A DNA stretch of 64,000 bases from JAQVYB01 sp964490935. Its GTDB lineage: Bacteria > Verrucomicrobiota > Kiritimatiellia > RZYC01. Shown piece after piece: positions 24,871 through 34,107 of the stretch; positions within the stretch are counted from its first letter, which is position 1, and each line of letters begins with the position of its first letter. Location of the stretch: NCBI GenBank assembly GCA_964490935.1, contig CAZBEO010000005.1, forward strand, positions 1-64,000. The letters run 5' to 3'. The notes below the pieces were generated by a model that worked only from the letters and a program-made list of their open reading frames with translations, did not search any database and was not told where the DNA came from. The position numbers were made by a program, and so were the translations under genes.

Positions 24871-25264
24871 GTGTCGCGGAGATCATCGGGAGGCGGTTTT
24901 TCGTGACGACAAAGATTGTGCCGTGTTTATAGAAACGCTGGGGGAGGTCTGTGCACGAAGCGGATGGCGTATCCATGCCTATGTGCTGATGGGGAAACGG
25001 TTGCTGGAAATGCAGCATAGCCGAGAACCTTGGAAGGCGGATGAAGAATGGGACCTGATTCGACGTGGCTGGTGCGGAAAAATACCTGTGTACGGAATGG
25101 CTGGATCAAAGAGCGCTTGCGAATGGGAAGCAACCAACTTCTCCGATGGCATGCGCCGGATCGAGCAGGCAGGAAAAGGCGATTGGGGCTTTGCCGTGCA
25201 ACACGGCCCATTTCTTTTAGGACTGACCCCATTTCCTTGCCATTTTCTGCGGGGAGTGGAGTAA
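24871..25264 (+). pseudogene. RAYT (REP-associated tyrosine transposase) fragment lacking its N-terminus
   Basis: The sequence starts inside the gene at CRGDHREAVFRDDKDCAVF and goes on to GWRIHAYVLM, the strand that normally precedes the N-x-x-H-x-H metal site, but the His-x-His part is missing and GKRLLEMQHSREP follows. Later the frame shifts; another frame keeps a WIKERLRMGSN segment typical of the C-terminal part. The same CRGD...EAVF stretch is at 24008-24040, so this and the left remnant are copies of one family. Confidence 0.6.
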
Positions 25265-25310
25265 GGATTCACCGTAAGTATTGAAATAGCGGGGACAAGT
25301 GGCGGGAGTG

Positions 25311-25339
25311 TTGACAGGTCTAATTTTTATAATCATAAT
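25311..25339 (+). promoter_or_regulatory. Sigma70-type promoter for the PocR hybrid kinase
   Basis: A perfect -35 box TTGACA (25311-25316) is followed after 17 bases by CATAAT (25334-25339). This leaves an untranslated leader of about 80 bases before the ATG at 25429. Confidence 0.6.
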
Positions 25340-25428
25340 GCCCACCATTGGACTACACCGCCACATAATTTGGCGTTCAATCAGGGTTGCTTAGGGAGCG
25401 ATGTGAGCATGTCTTGAGGAGGTATGTG

Positions 25429-27594
25429 ATGACAACGGATGCCCGAAATCTGGTCGATGGTAAGTACAGTATCAGCGACCTTGTCGATATGGATCAGCTG
25501 CGTGATGTCTTTGAGAAATTTACACTGGCCACGGGATTTACCATTGGGTTTCTGGATCATCCGGATCTGAATGTACTCATCGCAACGGGCTGGCGGGACA
25601 TCTGTACGAAGTTTCACCGGGGATGTCCCGCTGCGGCTGAAGTTTGTACAAAGAGTAATGCACACCTGCTGGATCAATTGTCCACTCCACATCAATTGGA
25701 GATCGAACTGTGCGACCATGGGCTGGTCGACTGCGCAACCCCCATCATCATCAAAGGGAAGCACATTGCAAGTTTGGCCACCGGCCAACTGCTGCTCGAA
25801 GAAGCGAACATCGGACGTTTTTGCAAGCAGGCCCAACGGTTTGGCTTCGACGAAAAGAAGTATCTGGAGGCGCTCGAAGGGGTGCCTGTTGTTTCGGAAG
25901 AACAACTGCGAAGTGTCACGGCGTTTCTAGGTACCTTGGCTCTCGTCATCACGGAACTGGGGTACGCTACGCTGAAAAGCAAGGAGGAGGCTGAGAGACT
26001 GGCCGCAGAGGTTGCAGAGCGCAAGCGGGTGGAAGTCGAGCTGCGAAGTTCAGAGCGAAAGTTCCGCCTGTTGCATGAGAGCATGAGAGACGCGTTTGTG
26101 AGTGTGGATATGGAGGGCCACTTTCTCGATTTCAACGGCGTCTACCAACATATGTTGGGGTATACAGAAGAGGAACTCAACGGCAAAACCTACACGGATC
26201 TGACACCTGAAAAATGGCACGGCGTTGAGATGAATCTTGTGAAAGAACAGGTCCTTTCGCGCGGATATTCCGATGTGTATGAAAAAGAATATTACCGTAA
26301 AGATGGAACGGTGTTCCCGGTTGAACTGCGCACCATGCTGATGCGGGATAGCGCTGGAGCCCCATCGGCCATGTGGTCCATCGTTCGTGATGTTACCGAA
26401 CGAAAGCAGGCGGAAGAAGAACGCCTTAAGATGGAGTCCAAAATACGACATGTGCAAAAACTGGAGAGTTTGGGAGTTCTGGCTGGAGGCATCGCGCACG
26501 ATTTTAACAATTTGCTGATGACGATTCTGGGGAATATTGAACTGGCCATGGAAGAGGCCTCATCGGCTGCGTCAAAACGGAACAACCTGCTGGAGGCAGA
26601 AAAGGCCGGACGTCGCGCAGCAGGCTTATGTAGAGAGATGTTGGCGTATGCCGGGAAAGGCCGGTTTATTATCCGGCACATAAATATTCAGGAGCTGGTG
26701 GAGGAAATGATACATATCCTGAAGGTATCCATTTCCAAGAAGGCACAGCTTCGGTCAGACTTTGCTATGAATCTTCCGGCCATAGAGGCGGATGCCGAAC
26801 AGATTCGGCAGGTCATCATGAATCTGATTATTAATGCTTCCGATGCGTTGGGGGATGGTGAGGGTGTCGTTAAAATTACCACGGGTGTGATGGAATGCCA
26901 GCGGGACTATTTTGCAGACAAGGGTTCCGATGAGCCACTGAGTGAGGGCACTTACGTGTATCTGGAAGTGTGTGATACCGGGTGCGGGATGGACGAAACG
27001 ACGAAAGCCTGTATGTTTGACCCGTTTTTCACAACCAAATTTACAGGGCGGGGGCTGGGCATGTCCGCCGTCATGGGTATTGTGCGAGGGCACAAGGGAG
27101 CCATCAAGGTGACCAGCAAACCGGGGAAAGGCACAACGATCAGGCTTCTCTTCCCGGCGAGTTCCCAGCCGGCCGAGTCTCTTTGTGAGGCTGTAGATAA
27201 GGGCAGTTGGCGAGGAAGCGGAGCCATACTTCTGGTGGATGATGAAGAAGGGGTGCGTGCAGTGGGCAAGCTTATGCTGGAACGCATGGGTTTTCATGTG
27301 GTGTTGGCCGAAGATGGTGCCGCGGCCATCGACCTACTCCGCAACATGCCACCGGAGGGCTACGAGAAATTTGCCTGCGTGATTCTTGATTTGACCATGC
27401 CCCATATGAACGGGGAGGAGACCTTCCAGGATATCCAGCGCCTACACATTGATGTTCCGGTTCTTGTTTCCAGCGGATACGACGAACAGCAGGTAATTCA
27501 GAAATTTGCAGGAACTGGCCTGGCGGGATTCATCCAGAAGCCCTATCGGATGAAGGAGCTGGCCACCAAATTGCGGAAGGTTCTAGAGTCCTGA
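25429..27594 (+). CDS. Hybrid histidine kinase with PocR and PAS sensor domains and a receiver
   Basis: The 721-residue protein starts at 25429 behind a strong GAGGAGG site (25416-25422). In order it has a PocR ligand-binding domain (residues about 15-180, with conserved Cys in FHRGCPAAAEVC and the ELCDHGLVDCATPI segment), a short coiled coil, a PAS domain (about 210-335), a His kinase dimerisation region with LAGGIAHDFNNLL, an intact ATPase domain (DTGCGMD, FTTKFTGRGLGMSAV) and a C-terminal receiver with Asp in VILDLTMPHMNG. No membrane segment is present, so it senses a cytoplasmic signal. PocR domains are thought to bind small hydrocarbon derivatives. No partner regulator lies nearby. Confidence 0.92.
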   Translation: MTTDARNLVDGKYSISDLVDMDQLRDVFEKFTLATGFTIGFLDHPDLNVLIATGWRDICTKFHRGCPAAAEVCTKSNAHLLDQLSTPHQLEIELCDHGLVDCATPIIIKGKHIASLATGQLLLEEANIGRFCKQAQRFGFDEKKYLEALEGVPVVSEEQLRSVTAFLGTLALVITELGYATLKSKEEAERLAAEVAERKRVEVELRSSERKFRLLHESMRDAFVSVDMEGHFLDFNGVYQHMLGYTEEELNGKTYTDLTPEKWHGVEMNLVKEQVLSRGYSDVYEKEYYRKDGTVFPVELRTMLMRDSAGAPSAMWSIVRDVTERKQAEEERLKMESKIRHVQKLESLGVLAGGIAHDFNNLLMTILGNIELAMEEASSAASKRNNLLEAEKAGRRAAGLCREMLAYAGKGRFIIRHINIQELVEEMIHILKVSISKKAQLRSDFAMNLPAIEADAEQIRQVIMNLIINASDALGDGEGVVKITTGVMECQRDYFADKGSDEPLSEGTYVYLEVCDTGCGMDETTKACMFDPFFTTKFTGRGLGMSAVMGIVRGHKGAIKVTSKPGKGTTIRLLFPASSQPAESLCEAVDKGSWRGSGAILLVDDEEGVRAVGKLMLERMGFHVVLAEDGAAAIDLLRNMPPEGYEKFACVILDLTMPHMNGEETFQDIQRLHIDVPVLVSSGYDEQQVIQKFAGTGLAGFIQKPYRMKELATKLRKVLES

Positions 27595-27665
27595 AGAGCT
27601 TCTGGCGCTCACGCGGCGGCATGGGGGTGGATTTAGGCGGCGTAAACAGGTGGTGACATTCCGGC

Positions 27666-28694
27666 CTAGGGATGTTTGGGCAAGGCTTCACTCAACAAAC
27701 CGCCAGCTTTGACTTGGTCATAATAGTCGGAAAAGGCCTGTATGGTGGAGGGGTTGTTAATCAGGACGCTGGTTTCGTTGCGGCGCTCGAGGGCATCATA
27801 GCCCCAGTTGGCCGATCCGATCACGACGGCGTCATCCACCAGTACGACTTTGGCATGGGTGGTCTGTGTGACAGAATCATCAAAGACGGCTACGCCATGG
27901 GTCTGCAAATAATCTTTTGCGCCCTGGTTTACCTCGTTGAGCGTGTGATTGTAGTCGCTCAGGTCCATGAGCACCTCGACATCGACGCCCCGTTTTGCCG
28001 CAGCAATGAGCGCATCAAGCAATTGGTTGGTTTTGCATTCGGGATATTCCGGATAATATTTAATCCCGTACATGATGATCCGGATACGTTTGTGTGCGGC
28101 CTGAAACAAAGCGAGTAGTTCATCGAAATACTGCCGGTTAATGATGGTCTTGATCGAGCCGCTTTGGATTGCGGGCAGGAGCGGTTCTTCAACGCTGTCC
28201 TTCATCAGCGTATCGGCGTAGCGGCTGAAATATTCGGCGATGAGCGGATCGTAGATCAGGACATTGCTTTCGTTGTTGTTGTCGATGGAATTGCCGGTCC
28301 AATTGGTTGAGCCAAGCAGCACTACTTTACCATCCACGACGAGGAGTTTGCTGTGCAGCATTTTTTTCTTTGTGTCCAGCTCCACCGCGATGCCTAGGTC
28401 GTGCAGGTACGGCAAACTTTTCGCGTTGAACTCAATGTTGTTTTCAAGCAGGCCGCGCACCGTGACGCCGCGTTGTACCGCCTCCGCCAGGGCCTGCTGA
28501 ATTTGTTTGATGGTGGGATCGTAATGATATTCCAGGGCTAAAAATTCCAGGCGGTTGGTGCTCGAATGAATCAATTTCAGCACGGCGGGCAAGTAGTCTT
28601 TGTTGTTTACCGGTTGAATGGTCTGCTCGGCACCTGCCGGAAGGTGCGCCACACAAATCATCAATAAAATACCCGTGAATAATCGTGCTTTCAT
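27666..28694 (-). CDS. Exported phospholipase D-like protein
   Basis: The 342-residue protein has a signal peptide (MKARLFTGILLMICVAHLPA) and two HKD catalytic motifs: HSKLLVVDGKVVLLGSTNW near residue 130 and HAKVVLVDDAVVIGSANW near residue 290. In the second the spacing H-x-K-x4-D is kept. Family members cleave phosphodiester bonds in lipids or nucleic acids, or act as endonucleases of the Nuc type. I chose the ATG at 28694, preceded by AAAGGGAAA; the frame continues upstream but without protein-like sequence. The protein is probably periplasmic. It has no operon partner. Confidence 0.88.
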   Translation of the reverse strand: MKARLFTGILLMICVAHLPAGAEQTIQPVNNKDYLPAVLKLIHSSTNRLEFLALEYHYDPTIKQIQQALAEAVQRGVTVRGLLENNIEFNAKSLPYLHDLGIAVELDTKKKMLHSKLLVVDGKVVLLGSTNWTGNSIDNNNESNVLIYDPLIAEYFSRYADTLMKDSVEEPLLPAIQSGSIKTIINRQYFDELLALFQAAHKRIRIIMYGIKYYPEYPECKTNQLLDALIAAAKRGVDVEVLMDLSDYNHTLNEVNQGAKDYLQTHGVAVFDDSVTQTTHAKVVLVDDAVVIGSANWGYDALERRNETSVLINNPSTIQAFSDYYDQVKAGGLLSEALPKHP

Positions 28695-29017
28695 AATCTT
28701 ATTTCCCTTTCGTGTCAGGAGCACAGTGTACCAATGGCAGTGCCAAAAGTTTATCTGTTTGCATGATTCTGTACTGAAGTAGCCGTCCGCTCGCCGAGCG
28801 GTCGGGGGAGGAGGGGTGTCAAGCGGCAAAACTCCGTGGCGCTCGGAGAGCACCCCGCTACCAATACGCACATCCTGCACACGGCGTTCCGCGACTCCGC
28901 TCAAGCCGATTAGCCCAGAGCACATCCAATCAGTGGAAACTTTCATAGCCCGTAAGCCGACTGCTCGTGTATAAGCAAATCCTACACAGAGATATGTTCT
29001 GTTAAAGGAGGGCTTTC
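28695..29017. other. Gene-free stretch with dispersed-repeat sequence
   Basis: No gene is seen here. The part at about 28770-28870 is GC-rich and contains a stem-like CCGCTCGCCGAGCGG and the 21-base phrase at 28834-28854 that recurs inverted at 29698-29718. The promoter of the yceH gene should lie in the last 100 bases; a GGAGG-like site (AGGAGGG) is present just before 29018. Confidence 0.5.
28834..28854. repeat. 21-bp repeat, left copy of an inverted pair
   Basis: The phrase from CCGTGGCGCTCGG to GAGCACC is identical to the reverse complement of 29698-29718. The two copies flank the yceH gene. It resembles short intergenic repeats recalled from related genomes. Confidence 0.75.
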
Positions 29018-29686
29018 ATGGAACTCGAATTGAACGCTATCGAACTGCGCATTGTGGGCTGTCTGATGGAAAAGGAAATCACCACGCCCGATTATTATCC
29101 GCTGACGCTGAATCAACTGGTGGCCGCCTGCAATCAGAAATCCAACCGTCATCCCGTGATGGAGCTGGATGAACGAACCATTGAACGGACCCTGGAGGAC
29201 TTGCGGGAGGGGCATCATCTCGCCTGCCGCATCCACACCAGTGGAAGCCGTGTGCCAAAATACAATCACACTCTGGCCGATCAATGGACCTTCTCTCCCC
29301 AGGAATTCGCCATCCTGTGCGAGCTGTTTCTTCGCGGTCCTCAAACCGCCGGCGAATTGCGCACGCACGCTTCCCGCATTTGCCCGATGAACGATCTGAG
29401 CGAGGTGGAGCAGGCTCTTCAGGAGTTGTCCGTCCGCACCGACGGCCCGTTTACAGCCATCCTGCCCCGGGAACCCGGCAAGCGGGAACAACGTTGGACT
29501 CATCTATTTTCAGGAACGGCGGTGCAGACCGTTTCCGCGCAGGAAAATGAAGGTGGGCAACCAATCCCTCAAGGCCCTGGACTGTGCGAACGCGTGGCCG
29601 CACTGGAAGGCGAAGTCGCCACTCTTCGCGAGACCCTGAACCAGATTCAAAACGACTACGCTGAATTCAAAAGGCAGTTTTCTTAG
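29018..29686 (+). CDS. yceH: YceH family protein (DUF480/UPF0502)
   Basis: The 222-residue protein matches the YceH family: MELELNAIELRIVGCLMEKE at the start, YYPLTLNQLVAACNQKSNR, then RTIERTLEDLREG and ELFLRGPQTAGELRTHA. The fold is two winged-helix domains in tandem, and the C-terminal region (about 190-220) is a coiled coil. It is thought to be a DNA- or protein-binding factor of unknown function. The SD AGGAGGG precedes the start. Confidence 0.9.
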   Translation: MELELNAIELRIVGCLMEKEITTPDYYPLTLNQLVAACNQKSNRHPVMELDERTIERTLEDLREGHHLACRIHTSGSRVPKYNHTLADQWTFSPQEFAILCELFLRGPQTAGELRTHASRICPMNDLSEVEQALQELSVRTDGPFTAILPREPGKREQRWTHLFSGTAVQTVSAQENEGGQPIPQGPGLCERVAALEGEVATLRETLNQIQNDYAEFKRQFS

Positions 29687-29697
29687 AATGGTCGCGT

Positions 29698-29718
29698 GGT
29701 GCTCTCCGAGCGCCACGG
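29698..29718. repeat. 21-bp repeat, right copy of an inverted pair
   Basis: Exact reverse complement of 28834-28854, starting eleven bases after the yceH stop codon. In RNA, pairing of the two copies would enclose the whole yceH transcript. Confidence 0.75.
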
Positions 29719-29750
29719 CTTTTGGGCTTCTTGAATTGCCGCGCCGGATT

Positions 29751-29765
29751 TTCCAATGGTTGGAA
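29751..29765. repeat. Single 15-bp palindrome of the 11918 array type
   Basis: The bases read TTCCAATGGTTGGAA, one change from the units at 11918-12025, and are followed by AAAAAAT. It lies between the convergent yceH and rfbB genes, so it may serve as a terminator or a protein site. Confidence 0.7.
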
Positions 29766-29803
29766 AAAATAATTTCAGGGACTTGGCGGGGGTGATGTGG
29801 CGG

Positions 29804-30829
29804 TCAGGCTTTGGCGCGTTGGCCGTAGAGGTTTTCGTAGTAGGCGGTGTATTGTCCGCTGCGCACGTTTTCGAGCCAGTCGCGATGGGTGAGATACCAG
29901 TCGATGGTTTTCTGCATGGCTTGTTCAAAGGTATAGCGGGGGGCCCAGCCGAGTTCATTCTGGATTTTAACGGCGTCCATGGCGTAGCGCCGGTCGTGTC
30001 CAGGGCGATCCTGCACGAAGGTGATGAGGGATTCCGGTTTGCCCAGTTTGGCGAGTAGGGTTTTGACGAGTTCGAGGTTGGGTATGTCGTGCATGCTGCC
30101 GATGTTGTAGACTTCGCCGGATTTGCCCTGTCGCAGGACGAGGTCAATGCCTCGGCAGTGGTCGTCGACGTAAATCCAGTCGCGCACGTGCATGCCATCG
30201 CCATAGACCGGCAGGGGCTTTTCTTCGAGGGCGTTGGCAATCATCAGCGGGATGAGTTTTTCCGGGAATTGATAGGGTCCGAAGTTGTTGGAGCAGCGCG
30301 TGGTGACGGCGTCGAGTTTGTAGGAGCGTGCGGCGGCACGCACCATGAAGTCGGCGGCGGCTTTGGTGGCGGAATAGGGATTGTTTGGCGCGAGGGGGGT
30401 GGTTTCGGTGAAGCTGCCTTCGGGTCCGAGGCTGCCGTACACTTCGTCGGTGGAGACTTGCAGGAAGCGTCCGATTTTGAATGCACGGCAGGCATCGAGA
30501 AGGTGCTGGGTTCCGGCGATGTTGGTTTGGATGAAGGCGTCGGCACCGACGTGGAGACTGCGGTCAACATGGCTTTCGGCGGCAAAGTTGAGGATGGCAT
30601 CGAGATCGGGATGCGCCTCGAAGGCGGCACGCACTTGGGCGGCATCGCGAATGTCCGCTTTGATGAAGGTATAGCGCGGATCGTTTTCGATGTCGGCCAG
30701 GTTTTCGAGATTGCCGGCATAGGTGAGGGCATCGAGGTTGACAATCTCGGTATCGGTGCGTTCCTGAAGGACCATCCGAATGTAGTTGCTGCCGATAAAT
30801 CCAGCACCGCCGGTGACGAGTATTTTCAT
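29804..30829 (-). CDS. rfbB: dTDP-glucose 4,6-dehydratase
   Basis: The 341-residue enzyme makes dTDP-4-keto-6-deoxyglucose, the second step of dTDP-rhamnose and related sugars. It has the NAD-binding motif VTGGAGFIGSNYIR at residue 5, the catalytic Thr of STDEVYG, the YxxxK pair in YSATKAAADF, and the family segment RCSNNFGPYQFPEKLIP. Its ATG overlaps the stop of carB as ATGA, so it is translated from the same message. It is the last gene of the operon that begins with rfbA. Confidence 0.96.
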   Translation of the reverse strand: MKILVTGGAGFIGSNYIRMVLQERTDTEIVNLDALTYAGNLENLADIENDPRYTFIKADIRDAAQVRAAFEAHPDLDAILNFAAESHVDRSLHVGADAFIQTNIAGTQHLLDACRAFKIGRFLQVSTDEVYGSLGPEGSFTETTPLAPNNPYSATKAAADFMVRAAARSYKLDAVTTRCSNNFGPYQFPEKLIPLMIANALEEKPLPVYGDGMHVRDWIYVDDHCRGIDLVLRQGKSGEVYNIGSMHDIPNLELVKTLLAKLGKPESLITFVQDRPGHDRRYAMDAVKIQNELGWAPRYTFEQAMQKTIDWYLTHRDWLENVRSGQYTAYYENLYGQRAKA

Positions 30830-33800
30830 GAGTTGGCGTCTTTCTTTTTGATGTCGCGGTGGTATTCCTGAAGGGACTTGACTTGGCCGCCACCGGTTCG
30901 GCTGGCGGCGATTCCCTTTGCAGAGGCTAAGGCGGCGGCGAGCGTGGTGATGTAGGGCACTTTATATTTAATGGCAGTCTTGCGAATGTAGGAATCGTCG
31001 TGCTGTCCTTTTTTTCCTATGGGCGTATTGATGACAAGCTGGATTTCGCCGTTCATGATGGCGTCCACGATGTTCGGGCGGCCTTCGTGCATTTTGCTGA
31101 TGAGTTCGGCTTGGATGCCTTGCTGTTCAAAGAAGAGGCAGGTGCCCTCCGTGGCACGTATGCGGAAACCCATCTGTGCGAAGTCGCGCCCAATGCGCGC
31201 CACGGCGTCGCTTTTTTCGGATACGCTGATAAGGACGACGCCCTCGGTGGGAAGGGGTGGACGGGCGGCTTCTTCGGCCTTGAAGAAGGCCATGCCGAAA
31301 CTGTCGGCCATGCCCAGCACTTCGCCGGTGGATCGCATTTCAGGCCCGAGCAAGGGGTCGACTTCCGGAAACATGTTGAAGGGGAAGACGGCTTCTTTGA
31401 CGCCGTAGTGCGGGATGTCGGCGTGTTGCAGTCCGAGTTCGGCGAGTGGGCATCCGGTCATGAGCTGGGTGGCGGCGCGTGCCATCGAGATGGCGCACAC
31501 TTTGGAAACCAAGGGGACGGTGCGCGAGGCACGCGGGTTGGCCTCGAGAACATAGACCTGGTCGTCGGCAATGGCGTATTGCATGTTCATCAGTCCCACC
31601 ACGTGCAGTTCCTCGGCAATGCGGCGGGTGTAGTCCTCGATGGTTTTGAGGTGTTTTTCTTCGATGTTCACAGGCGGGATCACGCAGGCGGAATCGCCGG
31701 AGTGAATGCCGGCCTGCTCGATGTGTTCCATGATGGCTGGGACAAATACGTCGTGTCCATCGGAGAGGGCATCGGCTTCGCATTCGAGGGCGTCTTCCAG
31801 AAAGCGGTCGATCAGGATGGGGCGGTCCGGGGTGACTTCGACAGCGGTGTTCACATAGCGTTGCAGGTCGGCTTCGTCGTACACCACTTCCATGCCGCGT
31901 CCACCGAGGACAAAGGAGGGGCGCACCATCAGCGGGTAGCCGATGTTGGCGGCCACGGCCAGGGCTTCTTCCTGGTTGGTGGCCATGCCGGATTCGGGCA
32001 TGGGGATGCCCATTTTATCCATCATTTTTCGGAAGAGATCACGGTCCTCGGCGAGGGCGATGGTGGCGGGCGTGGTGCCCAGGATTCGGACGCCTTCTTG
32101 TGCGAGTTCTTCGGCGATGTTGAGCGGGGTCTGGCCGCCGAACTGTACAATGACGCCTTCCGGTTTTTCTTTGTGGTAGATGCTGAGTACGTCTTCCACG
32201 GTGAGGGGCTCGAAGTAGAGTTTGTCGGAGGTATCGTAGTCGGTGGATACGGTTTCGGGGTTGCAGTTAACCATGATGGTTTCATAGCCCTGTTCGCGGA
32301 GTGCGAGTGCGGCGTGTACGCAGCAGTAATCAAATTCGATTCCCTGGCCGATGCGGTTGGGCCCGCCTCCGAGGATCATGATTTTGCGTCGGTCGCTGAC
32401 GGCGACCTGGTCGGGGGCGTTGTAGGTGGAGTAATAGTAGGCGGCATCTTCCACGCCACTGACGGGCACCGGTGCCCATGCTTCGAGCAGGCCGAGGCCC
32501 AGACGTTTCGTGCGGATGCTTTTTTCCGACACGCCCAGAATCCGGGCGAGATACTTATCGGAAAAGCCATCGAGTTTGGCGCGCCGGAGGAGTTCGTCAG
32601 GCAGGGTGGTGCCTTTGGTGGCGAGGACTTCTTCTTCGAGTTGCACGAGTTCGCGCATTTGTTCGATGAAGTAGTGTTTGATGTGGGTCAGGCGATGGAG
32701 TTCTTCGGTGTCGGCACCTTTGCGAATAGCTTCATACATAATGAACTGCCGCTCGCTGGTGGCCTCGCGCAGCAGGTGCATCAGTTCGGGAAGCGTGCGC
32801 CGGTTGAAGTCTTTGGCGAAGCCGAGTCCATGGCGTCCGTTTTCCAGCGCACGGATGGCCTTCTGAAAGGCTTCTTTGTAATTTTTCCCGATGCTCATGA
32901 CCTCACCCACAGCGCGCATCTGGGTGCCGAGTTTATCTTCCGAGCCTTTGAATTTTTCGAAGGCCCATCGAGCGAACTTGACCACCACGTAGTCGCCGGA
33001 GGGGGTATAGCTATCCAGGGTTCCGTCACGCCAGTACGGGATGTCCTTGAGAGTCAATCCGGCGGCGAGTTTGGCGGAGATCAGGGCAATCGGGAAGCCG
33101 GTGGCCTTGGAGGCCAGGGCCGAGGAACGCGAGGTGCGCGGATTGATTTCAATAATGACGACCCGATCAGTCTTTGGATCGTGCGCAAATTGTACGTTGG
33201 TGCCGCCGATGACCTGAATGGCTTCGACGATTCGGTAGGAGTAGTCCTGCAGGCGCTTCATGAGTTCGGGTTTGATGGTGAGCATGGGCGCGGTACAGAA
33301 GGAATCCCCGGTATGCACGCCCATGGCGTCCACGTTTTCAATGAAGCAGACCGTAATCATTTTGCCGATCGCGTCGCGCACGATTTCGAGTTCGAGTTCT
33401 TCCCACCCCAACACGGACTCCTCAATCAGCACCTGCCCCACCATGCTGGCCGCAATGCCGCGGTTGACGATGACGCGCAGCTCTTCGAGATTGTAGACGA
33501 GGCCGCCGCCTGTTCCGCCCATGGTGTAGGCCGGGCGCACGACCACGGGGTAGCCCAATTCAGAGGCGATGGCTTCGGCTTCGGCCACGGTATAGGCCGG
33601 CGCGCTTTTGGGCATATCGATGCCGAGGCGGTTCATGGTGTCTTTGAAGGCAATGCGGTCCTCGCCGCGCTCAATGGCGTCGACCTGTACGCCAATGACC
33701 TCGACCTTGTATTTTTCGAGTACCCCGGCCTTTGCCAGTTCGAGGCAGAGATTGAGCCCAGACTGTCCGCCCAGATTGGGCAGGAGGGCATCGGGGCGTT

Positions 33801-34041
33801 CTTTGGCAATGATTTGTTCCATGCGTTGCACATTGAGTGGCTCGATGTAGGTGGCGTCGGCCGTGCCGGGGTCGGTCATGATGGTGGCCGGGTTGGAGTT
33901 GACGAGTACAATTTCGTACCCCAGTTCGCGCAGCGCCTTGCAGGCCTGCGTACCGGAATAGTCAAACTCGCAGGCTTGACCGATAATGATGGGACCCGAT
34001 CCGATGATCATTACTTTTTTGATGTCGTTTCGTTTAGGCAT
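30826..34041 (-). CDS. carB: Carbamoyl-phosphate synthase large subunit
   Basis: The 1071-residue protein has the full CarB layout: two ATP-grasp halves, beginning VMIIGSGPIIIGQACEFDYS and, near residue 560, IMILGGGPNRIGQGIEFDY, each with a TMGGTGGG- or LGGRGMEV-type nucleotide loop, an oligomerisation region between and a C-terminal MGS-like regulatory domain from about 940. It makes carbamoyl phosphate for pyrimidine and arginine synthesis, using ammonia from the CarA subunit. No carA is in the window. The gene lies between rfbD and rfbB and shares a four-base overlap with the latter, an unusual place for it. Confidence 0.97.
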   Translation of the reverse strand: MPKRNDIKKVMIIGSGPIIIGQACEFDYSGTQACKALRELGYEIVLVNSNPATIMTDPGTADATYIEPLNVQRMEQIIAKERPDALLPNLGGQSGLNLCLELAKAGVLEKYKVEVIGVQVDAIERGEDRIAFKDTMNRLGIDMPKSAPAYTVAEAEAIASELGYPVVVRPAYTMGGTGGGLVYNLEELRVIVNRGIAASMVGQVLIEESVLGWEELELEIVRDAIGKMITVCFIENVDAMGVHTGDSFCTAPMLTIKPELMKRLQDYSYRIVEAIQVIGGTNVQFAHDPKTDRVVIIEINPRTSRSSALASKATGFPIALISAKLAAGLTLKDIPYWRDGTLDSYTPSGDYVVVKFARWAFEKFKGSEDKLGTQMRAVGEVMSIGKNYKEAFQKAIRALENGRHGLGFAKDFNRRTLPELMHLLREATSERQFIMYEAIRKGADTEELHRLTHIKHYFIEQMRELVQLEEEVLATKGTTLPDELLRRAKLDGFSDKYLARILGVSEKSIRTKRLGLGLLEAWAPVPVSGVEDAAYYYSTYNAPDQVAVSDRRKIMILGGGPNRIGQGIEFDYCCVHAALALREQGYETIMVNCNPETVSTDYDTSDKLYFEPLTVEDVLSIYHKEKPEGVIVQFGGQTPLNIAEELAQEGVRILGTTPATIALAEDRDLFRKMMDKMGIPMPESGMATNQEEALAVAANIGYPLMVRPSFVLGGRGMEVVYDEADLQRYVNTAVEVTPDRPILIDRFLEDALECEADALSDGHDVFVPAIMEHIEQAGIHSGDSACVIPPVNIEEKHLKTIEDYTRRIAEELHVVGLMNMQYAIADDQVYVLEANPRASRTVPLVSKVCAISMARAATQLMTGCPLAELGLQHADIPHYGVKEAVFPFNMFPEVDPLLGPEMRSTGEVLGMADSFGMAFFKAEEAARPPLPTEGVVLISVSEKSDAVARIGRDFAQMGFRIRATEGTCLFFEQQGIQAELISKMHEGRPNIVDAIMNGEIQLVINTPIGKKGQHDDSYIRKTAIKYKVPYITTLAAALASAKGIAASRTGGGQVKSLQEYHRDIKKKDANS

Positions 34042-34107
34042 GGGGCGTTCTCCGGGGTTGTTCAGGGCCGGATGGCCGGGGCGTGATGGTTTTGTTTTTA
34101 TGAAGGT

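Noticed and set aside
26050..26499. Minus-strand ORFs opposite the PocR kinase
   Set aside because: They are frame shadows of a well-supported 721-residue gene and show no motif of their own.
30089..30871. Plus-strand open frame opposite rfbB
   Set aside because: Shadow of rfbB, with Gly- and Val-rich composition and no recognisable motif.
31000..34086. Very long plus-strand open frame opposite carB
   Set aside because: It is a shadow of carB caused by codon bias. The sequence is low-complexity, rich in Gly, His and Phe, and carB itself is unmistakable.
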